A stretch of DNA of 64,000 nucleotides from Halodurantibacterium daqingensis (lineage in GTDB: Bacteria > Pseudomonadota > Alphaproteobacteria > Rhodobacterales > Rhodobacteraceae): contig NZ_JBHTFQ010000002.1 of assembly GCF_042666235.1 (NCBI RefSeq), positions 248,001 through 312,000 on the forward strand, read 5' to 3'. The position numbers and the translations under genes are program-made. Under the pieces are notes generated by a model. It saw only the letters and a list, made by a program, of their open reading frames with translations, was not told the DNA's origin and did no database searches. Shown here one piece after another: positions 1 to 5,896 of this stretch; positions within the stretch are counted from its first letter, which is position 1, and the number at the start of each line of letters is the position of its first letter.

Positions 1-2
1 CC

Positions 3-347
3 CGCCAGATCAGCCAGCTTTCCGGTGGTCAGCAGCAGCGGGTGTTCATCGCCCGCGCGCTGGTTCAGGAGGCCGACATCTATTTCCTGGACGAGCCGAT
101 GGCCGGGGTCGATGCAACCACCGAACGGGCGATCGTGGCGCTGCTCAAGGGGTTGCGCGATGCGGGGCGCACGGTGGTGGTGGTGCATCACGACCTGCAG
201 ACGGTGCGCCGCTATTTCGACTGGCTGGTGATGCTGAACGTGCGCGTGATCGCGCAGGGCCCGGTGGCCGAGGTTTATACCGCCGACAATCTGCGCCGCA
301 CCTATGGCGGCCAGATCGCCCTGCTGGGTCCGGATGGGGCGCCATGA
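3..347 (+). CDS. Metal ABC transporter ATP-binding protein (C-terminal part)
   Basis: This is the C-terminal part of an ABC ATPase; the start lies before the window. It would power import of manganese, zinc or iron from the inner face of the cytoplasmic membrane. Visible motifs are the signature LSGGQQQR, a Walker B strand YFLDEPMAGVD and the H-loop histidine in VVVHHDL. The Walker A motif is outside the window. The stop overlaps the start of the next gene (ATGA), and two membrane permeases follow, which is the usual order in Mnt/Sit/Znu-type operons. The substrate cannot be decided because the periplasmic binding protein is not in the window. Confidence 0.93.
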   Translation, partial: RQISQLSGGQQQRVFIARALVQEADIYFLDEPMAGVDATTERAIVALLKGLRDAGRTVVVVHHDLQTVRRYFDWLVMLNVRVIAQGPVAEVYTADNLRRTYGGQIALLGPDGAP

Positions 348-1585
348 CAGCCGTGATGCCGCTCTGGTCGCTGTTGCAGGATTTCACCGTGCAGACGGTG
401 CTCCTGGGCGCGGTGCTGTTGGGCATCGTCAGCGGGATCCTGGGCGCCTTCGCCGTGCTGCGCGGCCAAAGCCTGATGGGCGATGTGCTGTCGCATGCGG
501 CTCTGCCGGGGATCTGCCTTGGCTTTCTGGTTGCGGGCAGCCGGCATCTGGGCAGTCTCCTGACCGGCGCGTTCCTGACCGGAGCGCTGGCGGCGGTCAC
601 GGTGCTGTGGCTGCGCCGCACGACCCGGCTGAAGATGGACGCGGCGCTGGGCATCGTTCTGGGCCTGTTCTTTGCAGCGGGCGTGGTGCTGCTGACCTTC
701 ATCCAGACCAGTCGTGGCGCGGGGCAGGCGGGGCTGAACAGCTTCCTTTTCGGCCAGGCGGCAGCGATGCTGCGATCGGATCTCTGGATCATGGGCGGGG
801 TGACGCTGGGGGCGATGCTGATCCTTCTGGCCTTCTGGAAAGAGTTCAAGCTGGTTACCTTCGATCCGGGCTTTGCCACCACCGCCGGGCTGCCGGTGCT
901 GGCGCTTGACCTCGCGCTCACCGTGATGATCGCGCTGGCGATCGTCGTCGGCCTGCAGATGGTGGGGGTGGTGCTGATGACGGCCATGATCATCGCCCCC
1001 GCCGCCGCGGCCCGGCAATGGGTGAACCGGCTCGAGTCGATGGTGATCCTTTCGGCGGTGTTCGGAGTCTCGGCAGGCGTTGCCGGTGCGGGGATCAGCG
1101 CGGCGGGGCGCGGCCTTTCCACGGGGCCGCTGATCGTGCTGGCCGCCTCGGCGATCGTGCTGGTGTCGGTCCTTCTTGCGCCGGGGCGCGGGCTGGTCTG
1201 GGTGGCACTGCGCGACTGGCGCGCCGCGCGTCGGTTGCGGGCGCGCCAGGTGCTGCTGACACTCGACCGGCTGGCGCGTGCCCATGCCCGCGAGGATTTC
1301 CGCAGCGATGAGGGGCTTGTCGATGCCTATCACGGGCGCCGCACCCGCCGCGCGCTGCGCGCCTTGGCTGAGAGGGGCGATATCCGCGCCGTTCGCCACG
1401 GCCCCGAGGATCAGACCCATTGGGAACTGACCGACGCCGGCCGCGCCCGGGCCGCCGCCCTTCACCTTGAGGAAGAGGACGCCGCCATGCCGCGCCGGGA
1501 TGTATCGCAGGACGGGAATCGCGGCCCAGACGCGGGCACCGGGCGGCAGCCCGTCCGGACCCCGCGCGGAGGGGCGGGATGCTGA
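344..1585 (+). CDS. Metal ABC transporter permease with C-terminal winged-helix-like tail
   Basis: This is an ABC-3 family permease that would form part of the channel for Mn, Zn or Fe import. Residues 1-290 hold about eight hydrophobic helices and the family-typical LRGQSLMGDVLSHAALPG segment. At 413 residues it is longer than a simple 280-300 residue permease. The extra C-terminal region (about 290-390) is soluble, begins with an arginine-rich helix and ends in a winged-helix-like segment (residues like HWELTDAGRARAAA), recalling DtxR/MntR-type regulators. The last ~25 residues look disordered. The start overlaps the ATPase stop by 4 nt, and the end overlaps the next permease by 7 nt. The metal is uncertain; the permease assignment is firm. 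Confidence 0.9.
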   Translation: MTAVMPLWSLLQDFTVQTVLLGAVLLGIVSGILGAFAVLRGQSLMGDVLSHAALPGICLGFLVAGSRHLGSLLTGAFLTGALAAVTVLWLRRTTRLKMDAALGIVLGLFFAAGVVLLTFIQTSRGAGQAGLNSFLFGQAAAMLRSDLWIMGGVTLGAMLILLAFWKEFKLVTFDPGFATTAGLPVLALDLALTVMIALAIVVGLQMVGVVLMTAMIIAPAAAARQWVNRLESMVILSAVFGVSAGVAGAGISAAGRGLSTGPLIVLAASAIVLVSVLLAPGRGLVWVALRDWRAARRLRARQVLLTLDRLARAHAREDFRSDEGLVDAYHGRRTRRALRALAERGDIRAVRHGPEDQTHWELTDAGRARAAALHLEEEDAAMPRRDVSQDGNRGPDAGTGRQPVRTPRGGAGC

Positions 1586-2745
1586 CGTGGTTTTTCAACG
1601 ACGTTGCGGCAATGATCGTGGCCACCGGCGCGCTGGTGGGGGCGGGGTCGGCGCTGCTCGGGGTGTTTCTGGTGCTGCGCGGGGCGGGAATGCTGACCCA
1701 TGCGATCAGCCATTCGATCCTTCTGGGCATTGTCATCGCCTGGATGCTGAGCGGGCAGACCTCGGGGCCCTTCGTGCTGGCGGCGGCGGCGCTCGCGGGG
1801 CTTTTGTCGGTGGTCATGACCGAGGCGCTGGCGCGGTCGAACCTGGTGCGGATGGATGCGGCGATCGGCCTGGTCTTTCCGGCGCTTTTCGCCCTGGGGG
1901 TGCTGCTGATCAGCCTCAATGCGCGCAATGTCCATCTGGATGAACATGCGGTGCTGCTGGGCGAAATCGGCTTTGTCTGGCTGGATACGGTGCAGCTGGG
2001 CGGCCATGGCGTGCCGCGCGCGATGCTGGCGGTGGGGACGCTGACGCTCCTCAATCTGCTGTTCGTGACATTGTTCTACAAGGAGCTGAAGCTCGCCAGC
2101 TTTGACGCGGCCCTTGCCCATGCGCTGGGCTTCGCGCCCGGGATCCTGTTCTACGCCCTCCTTGGTCTGACCAGCGCCACCGCGGTGGCAAGCTTTGATG
2201 CGGTCGGCGTGGTGCTGTTTCTGGCCTTCGTGATCGTGCCGCCCTCGGCGGCCCTTCTGTTGACCGACCGGTTGTGGCTGGTGATTCTGCTTTCGGTGCT
2301 GATGGCGGTGGGTTCAAGCCTTGCGGGATATCTTCTCGCCGTGCGCTGGAATGTCTCGATCGGGGGAATGATGGCGCTGATGACGGGGCTTTGCCTGGTG
2401 GCGGCGCTGCTGGCCGGGCCGCGTCACGGGGTGATCGCCCGGCAGTTGCGTCAACGCGGTCAGCGGGCCGAGAATGACGCGCGCTCGCTTGTCGCGCATC
2501 TTTACAACCATGAGGCTGGCCCCGAAGCCGCCGAGGAAAACACCGTCCGTGCGCTGCACGATCACCTGCTCTGGTCCGAGGCGCAGGCTCGCCGCGTGAT
2601 CCTGCACGGCCTTGATCGCGGGCTTGTCGAACGGCGGGGCGAGGCGCTTCATCTGACGCCCAAGGGCCGCGCGGTCGCCTTCCAGATCTTCGAGCCCTGG
2701 CGCCGTGGCGACGAGGCCGAAGCGGCGCAGGAAATTCGCGGCTGA
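1579..2745 (+). CDS. Second metal ABC transporter permease with C-terminal winged-helix-like tail
   Basis: This is a 388-residue paralogue of the preceding permease, translationally coupled to it through the overlap ATGCTGA. Residues 1-285 are a typical ABC-3 permease with the LRGAGMLTHAISHSILLG signature and about eight membrane helices. From about residue 295 a soluble tail contains a winged-helix-like region (WSEAQARRVILHGLDRGLV, then a beta-wing ending in LTPKGRAVA). Two different permeases per transporter are usual for Sit/Tro-type manganese and iron importers, and suggest a heterodimeric channel. No terminator is obvious after the stop. The tRNA promoter starts only about 25 nt downstream. 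Confidence 0.9.
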   Translation: MLTWFFNDVAAMIVATGALVGAGSALLGVFLVLRGAGMLTHAISHSILLGIVIAWMLSGQTSGPFVLAAAALAGLLSVVMTEALARSNLVRMDAAIGLVFPALFALGVLLISLNARNVHLDEHAVLLGEIGFVWLDTVQLGGHGVPRAMLAVGTLTLLNLLFVTLFYKELKLASFDAALAHALGFAPGILFYALLGLTSATAVASFDAVGVVLFLAFVIVPPSAALLLTDRLWLVILLSVLMAVGSSLAGYLLAVRWNVSIGGMMALMTGLCLVAALLAGPRHGVIARQLRQRGQRAENDARSLVAHLYNHEAGPEAAEENTVRALHDHLLWSEAQARRVILHGLDRGLVERRGEALHLTPKGRAVAFQIFEPWRRGDEAEAAQEIRG

Positions 2746-2769
2746 TGCGTTTTTTCGCGCCGGATGTGC

Positions 2770-2798
2770 TTGACGCCGCCGGGCAGTCTGCATATTAC
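2770..2798 (+). promoter_or_regulatory. Sigma70-type promoter for the tRNA-Asp pair
   Basis: TTGACG at 2770-2775 and TATTAC at 2793-2798 are separated by exactly 17 nt, in the gap between the transporter operon and the first tRNA-Asp. The predicted start near 2805 coincides with the left arm of the inverted repeat flanking the first tRNA. Confidence 0.65.
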
Positions 2799-2804
2799 CT
2801 CCCC

Positions 2805-2932
2805 ACGTTCGGAGGCGATCCGGACGGGTGGACACGCGGTTGTAGCTCAGTCGGTTAGAGTACCGGCCTGTCACGCCGGGGGTCGCGGGTTCGAGCCCCG
2901 TCAACCGCGCCACCACCGGATCGCCCGAACGT
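2805..2932 (+). repeat. Inverted repeat enclosing the first tRNA-Asp
   Basis: The left arm at 2805-2823 (ACGTTCGGAGGCGATCCGG) pairs with the right arm at 2916-2932 (CCGGATCGCCCGAACGT). This gives 17 base pairs with a 2-nt bulge. The whole first tRNA lies in the loop. In a primary transcript starting near 2805 the arms could form a long stem, comparable to the processing stems around rRNAs. The second tRNA copy has no such arms. Function is inferred from geometry only. Confidence 0.6.
2836..2912 (+). tRNA. tRNA-Asp (GTC), copy 1
   Basis: This is a 77-nt cloverleaf with CCA encoded. The acceptor stem GCGGTTG pairs with CAACCGC, and G is the discriminator base. The anticodon GTC is at 2870-2872 inside the loop CTGTCAC, closed by the CCGGC/GCCGG stem. 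The T-arm contains GGTTCGAGCCC. The sequence is identical to copy 2, 28 nt downstream. Confidence 0.97.
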
Positions 2933-2940
2933 GTAGATGC

Positions 2941-3017
2941 GCGGTTGTAGCTCAGTCGGTTAGAGTACCGGCCTGTCACGCCGGGGGTCGCGGGTTCGAG
3001 CCCCGTCAACCGCGCCA
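2941..3017 (+). tRNA. tRNA-Asp (GTC), copy 2
   Basis: This is an exact 77-nt duplicate of the preceding tRNA-Asp, with the anticodon GTC at 2975-2977 and encoded CCA. It probably shares the promoter at 2770-2798 with copy 1. The identity of the copies points to a recent tandem duplication or ongoing gene conversion. Confidence 0.97.
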
Positions 3018-3098
3018 TTTTCTTCCACCGACCGAACAGCTGCACGTGCCCTCGCGGGGACCCGCCCGTGGCAGGCAGGGCCCATAGTTATGATCGGC

Positions 3099-3117
3099 CG
3101 GCCCCGTCCAGGGGCCG
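3099..3117. terminator. GC-rich hairpin between tRNA-Asp and GAPDH, possible bidirectional stop
   Basis: CGGCCCC and GGGGCCG flank a 5-nt loop (7-bp stem). The hairpin lies between the tRNA operon (plus strand) and the end of the GAPDH gene (minus strand, stop at 3125). No T-run follows on either strand, so intrinsic termination is uncertain. Confidence 0.35.
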
Positions 3118-3124
3118 TCACAGG

Positions 3125-4126
3125 TCAGAGCAGTTTGCCCATCACCACCGCCGTGTCGGCCATCCGGTTTGAAAACCCCCATTCGTTATCGTACCAGGCG
3201 AGGATCCGGCACAGTGACCCCTCCATCACCTTGGTCTGATCGAGGTGGAACACTGAAGAATGCGGGTCGTGGTTGAAATCCGCGCTGACGTTCGGCGCAT
3301 CGGTATAGCCGAGCACACCGGACATCGGCCCGTCCGCAGCCTGTCGCACGGCGGCGTTGATCTCCTCGACGCTCGTGTCGCGGGTTGCCTCGAAGGTCAG
3401 ATCCACGACCGACACGTTCGGCGTAGGAACACGGATCGCGACCCCATCCAGTTTGCCGTTCAGTTCCGGAAGAACAAGGCCCACCGCCTTCGCGGCACCC
3501 GTTGACGTGGGGATCATGCTGAGCGCGGCCGCGCGGGCGCGGTAGAGATCCTTGTGCAGCGTGTCCAGCGTGGGCTGGTCGCCGGTATAGCTGTGGATCG
3601 TGGTCATGAAACCACGGCGAATGCCGACAGCATCGTTCAGCACCTTTGCCACCGGGGCAAGGCAGTTGGTCGTGCAGGAGGCATTCGACACGACAAGATC
3701 GTCGCGCGTCAGCGTATCATGGTTCACGCCATAGACGATGGTCTTGTCCGCGCCTTTTGACGGGGCCGACACCAGCACCCGTTTTGCGCCGCTTTTCAGG
3801 TATACTGCCGCCTTGTCACGTTCGGTGAAGATCCCGGTGCATTCCAGAACGATATCCACATGCCCCCAGGGCAACTCGGCCGGATCGCGGATGGCGGTCA
3901 CCTCGATCGGGCCCCGGCCAACGTCGATCGTGCTTTCGCTGGTGATGACCTTGCCGGGAAAGCGCCCGTGAACGCTGTCGAAACGCAGAAGATGGGCATT
4001 CGTCTCGACCGGGCCAAGATCGTTGATGGCCACCACCTCGAGATCGGTGCGGCCGCTTTCGATGATCGCGCGCAGCACGTTGCGCCCGATGCGGCCGAAG
4101 CCGTTGATAGCCACTTTGACGGTCAT
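3125..4126 (-). CDS. gap: Glyceraldehyde-3-phosphate dehydrogenase, probable NAD-type
   Basis: This 333-residue enzyme converts glyceraldehyde-3-phosphate and phosphate to 1,3-bisphosphoglycerate in the cytoplasm. The N-terminal Rossmann motif is INGFGRIGRN. Asp36 in AINDLG is the residue that normally binds the adenosine ribose of NAD. The catalytic Cys151 is in SNASCTTNCLAP, and the C-terminal WYDNEWGFSNRM segment is present. The ATG at 4126 was chosen because GGGAG lies 7 nt upstream; the ATG two codons earlier is too close to it. The gene follows a second GAPDH gene and a small membrane peptide on the same strand but has its own promoter-like sequence and operator. Confidence 0.95.
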   Translation of the reverse strand: MTVKVAINGFGRIGRNVLRAIIESGRTDLEVVAINDLGPVETNAHLLRFDSVHGRFPGKVITSESTIDVGRGPIEVTAIRDPAELPWGHVDIVLECTGIFTERDKAAVYLKSGAKRVLVSAPSKGADKTIVYGVNHDTLTRDDLVVSNASCTTNCLAPVAKVLNDAVGIRRGFMTTIHSYTGDQPTLDTLHKDLYRARAAALSMIPTSTGAAKAVGLVLPELNGKLDGVAIRVPTPNVSVVDLTFEATRDTSVEEINAAVRQAADGPMSGVLGYTDAPNVSADFNHDPHSSVFHLDQTKVMEGSLCRILAWYDNEWGFSNRMADTAVVMGKLL

Positions 4127-4177
4127 GGGCATTCTCCCTTCGCAACCAGCGGAAGGTCCGGCGCGACATGCGCCGGA

Positions 4178-4215
4178 CGTTACCGCTAACATCGGCATTC
4201 TGCCGAAAAGGTCAA
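4178..4215 (-). promoter_or_regulatory. Promoter and palindromic operator of the first GAPDH gene
   Basis: On the minus strand TTGACC (4210-4215) is followed after 17 nt by ATGTTA (4187-4192), a weak -10. The plus-strand sequence CGTTACCGCTAACA at 4178-4191 matches 12 of 14 positions of the palindrome TGTTAGCGCTAACA and overlaps the -10. Three similar sites lie upstream of the second GAPDH gene. The palindrome resembles LacI-family operators of the PckR/CceR type that control central carbon genes in alphaproteobacteria (recalled, not searched). Confidence 0.55.
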
Positions 4216-4231
4216 CCGGGGGGCGCCAGAA

Positions 4232-4372
4232 TCAGCGCCAGAAGGCAAGATACTCCACAAACGAATCAAGCCGGCGCGCCAGGAAAACCAGCACACCGGC
4301 ATCGAAGATCAGGTCGGCCGCGATGGCCATGACAATCAGGCTACCCACGCCAAAGGCAATCCGGTCGGTCAT
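4232..4372 (-). CDS. Small membrane peptide (46 aa) between the two GAPDH genes
   Basis: This short gene encodes 46 residues, beginning MTDRIAFGVGSLIVMAIAAD and ending EYLAFWR. It has hydrophobic stretches at about residues 6-20 and 22-32, so one or two short membrane helices, and a basic ARRLD turn. A purine-rich AGAGGGAG site precedes the ATG. It starts 29 nt after the stop of the upstream GAPDH gene and 105 nt before the downstream one, so it is probably cotranscribed with the former. Codon use matches the neighbours, with G/C in most third positions. Function is unknown; I believe similar peptides sit next to GAPDH genes in other Rhodobacteraceae, but could not check. Confidence 0.72.
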   Translation of the reverse strand: MTDRIAFGVGSLIVMAIAADLIFDAGVLVFLARRLDSFVEYLAFWR

Positions 4373-4401
4373 CGCTCCCTCTCAGGGGGCGTGCAGCCCC
4401 G

Positions 4402-5406
4402 TCAGTTCAGCAGGCGCCCCATCGCCGCGGCCACGTCGGCCATGCGGCAGGAAAAGCCCCACTCGTTGTCATACCAGGCCAGCACGCGCACCGTGCGGCC
4501 GCCGACGACCTTGGTCTGGTCCGGGGCGAAGATAGACGAAAACGAGGTGTGGTTGAAGTCGATCGAGACCTTCGGCTCGGGATCATAGGACAGAACCGCG
4601 CCCATGTGACCGGCGGCTGCTTCACGCACAACCTCGTTCACGTCGGCGACAGTGACATCGCGCTTGGCCTCGAAGGTCAGATCCACCGCGCTGACGTTCG
4701 GGGTGGGCACCCGCATCGCCGTCCCGTCCAGGCGGCCGGCAAGCTCCGGCAGAACTTCGCCGATCGCCTTGGCCGCGCCGGTCGAGGTGGGGATCATTGC
4801 CATGGCGGCAGCGCGGGCGCGGTAAAGATCCTTGTGCCGGCGGTCGAGCGTGGGCTGATCGCCCGTATAGCTGTGGATCGTGGTCATGATGCCGCGTTCG
4901 ATCCCGATGGCGTCGTTCAGGACCTTTGCCAGCGGCGCAAGGCAGTTGGTGGTGCAGGACCCGTTCGACACGACCAGATCGCCGACCGTAAGGCTGCGAT
5001 GATTCACACCATAGACGATGGTCTTGTCCGCATTCTTGGCCGGTGCCGAAACGAGCACGCGCTTCGCGCCCCGCTCCAGATGCACCGCCGCCTTGTCGCG
5101 ATCGTTGAACTTGCCGGTGCATTCCAGCACGACATCGCAACCCGACCAGTCAAGCTCCATCGGATCATAGCTCGACATCATCTCCATCGGCCCGCGGCCG
5201 AGGTCCATGGTCGTGCCCTTGACCCGGATCTGGCCCGGAAAGCGGCCATGAACACTGTCGTACTTGAGCAGATGGGCATTGGTCTCGATCGGGCCGGTGG
5301 CGTTGATCTTGACCACCTGCACATCGTTGCGGCCGCTCTCGGCGATATGCGCCAAGGTGCAGCGTCCGATCCGTCCAAAGCCGTTGATACCGATGGTAAT
5401 CGTCAT
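4402..5406 (-). CDS. gap: Glyceraldehyde-3-phosphate dehydrogenase paralogue, probable NADP-type
   Basis: This is a 334-residue GAPDH with Rossmann motif INGFGRIGRC, catalytic Cys151 in SNGSCTTNCLAP and the C-terminal WYDNEWGFSCRM. The residue aligned with the NAD-specifying aspartate is alanine (KINATG, Ala36). The same replacement is known in NADP-preferring GapB enzymes that run in the gluconeogenic direction, so an NADP-linked biosynthetic role is inferred. The start at 5406 has GAGGGG 4 nt upstream, which I prefer to an in-frame start 13 codons earlier. Three palindromic operators lie 90-155 nt upstream. The 46-aa peptide gene and the NAD-type paralogue follow. Confidence 0.93.
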   Translation of the reverse strand: MTITIGINGFGRIGRCTLAHIAESGRNDVQVVKINATGPIETNAHLLKYDSVHGRFPGQIRVKGTTMDLGRGPMEMMSSYDPMELDWSGCDVVLECTGKFNDRDKAAVHLERGAKRVLVSAPAKNADKTIVYGVNHRSLTVGDLVVSNGSCTTNCLAPLAKVLNDAIGIERGIMTTIHSYTGDQPTLDRRHKDLYRARAAAMAMIPTSTGAAKAIGEVLPELAGRLDGTAMRVPTPNVSAVDLTFEAKRDVTVADVNEVVREAAAGHMGAVLSYDPEPKVSIDFNHTSFSSIFAPDQTKVVGGRTVRVLAWYDNEWGFSCRMADVAAAMGRLLN

Positions 5407-5494
5407 GTGTCCCCTCGTACTCCGGTGTCGCGCCTCGGGCTTCATATAGGCAGGGGCGCCTCTATGGAAAGCGGAAAACGCAGATTTGCCAGCA

Positions 5495-5560
5495 TGTTAG
5501 CGCAAACCTGCGATGTTGGCGCTAACCGTGGCAGGCCTTGCGCAGCTTTGGGCGCTAACA
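5495..5560. promoter_or_regulatory. Three palindromic operators upstream of the NADP-type GAPDH gene
   Basis: Three 14-bp sites match the palindrome TGTTAGCGCTAACA: TGTTAGCGCAAACC at 5495-5508 (12 of 14), TGTTGGCGCTAACC at 5514-5527 (12 of 14) and TTTGGGCGCTAACA at 5547-5560 (11 of 14). A fourth site sits over the promoter of the other GAPDH gene. The shape, with a central CG, suits a LacI-family regulator. The proposed PckR/CceR-type link to glycolysis and gluconeogenesis is from memory and not tested. Confidence 0.6.
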
Positions 5561-5811
5561 GTCGCGATCCATGGACGGGCTTCGGGGCGGCGCTTGTCGA
5601 TCGATAGGCCCGCGCTCGGGGCCGGCGGTGCAGGGCCGCAGTCGTGCTGGCAGAACGCTTGTCGCGCGCCGCACCTGCCGCGCAGCGAGCCATCCAGGGT
5701 GGCTCCCGTAGGCGCAACAGTCATTTGCCCGGGGTTCGCAGCGACCCTTCTGACATCCGGCCGGTCAAGCCCAGCCACCAAGCGGCATCTTCCTTCCGTC
5801 CGAAGTGGAAA

Positions 5812-5882
5812 GGCCCGCGCAAGGCGCGGGCCTGGCCCAACGGGATGAACCCGCGTCAGCGGGAGAAGACGGGCGGGAGCGC
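5812..5882 (+). repeat. Structured intergenic repeat, copy A
   Basis: This is the first of three copies. Hairpin 1 is GGCCCGCGC-AAG-GCGCGGGCC (5812-5832). It is followed by box 1 GGCCCAACGGGATGA (5834-5848), hairpin 2 CCCGC-GTCA-GCGGG (5850-5863) and box 2 GAAGACGGGCGGGAGCGC (5865-5882). The boxes are identical in all copies, while the hairpin sequences differ yet stay paired. It lies 14 nt beyond the stop of the minus-strand transketolase gene. Confidence 0.85.
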
Positions 5883-5896
5883 CGCCCCCCCGGCCG

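Larger units (their letters stand above)
5407..5896. other. 490-nt spacer with GAPDH operators and structured repeat A
   Basis: From the left, this spacer holds the untranslated region of the minus-strand GAPDH gene, three operators at 5495-5560, a stretch at 5561-5811 in which I see no gene or clear signal, and structured repeat copy A at 5812-5882 just beyond the transketolase stop. Confidence 0.7.

Noticed and set aside
145..1465. Long minus-strand frames opposite the metal permeases
   Set aside because: They are antisense shadows caused by high GC. Composition is Arg/Ala/Pro-rich without motifs, while the plus-strand permeases are clear.
2764..3087. A plus-strand protein frame across the tRNA-Asp pair
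   Set aside because: The repeated peptide in it is just translation of the duplicated tRNA sequence.
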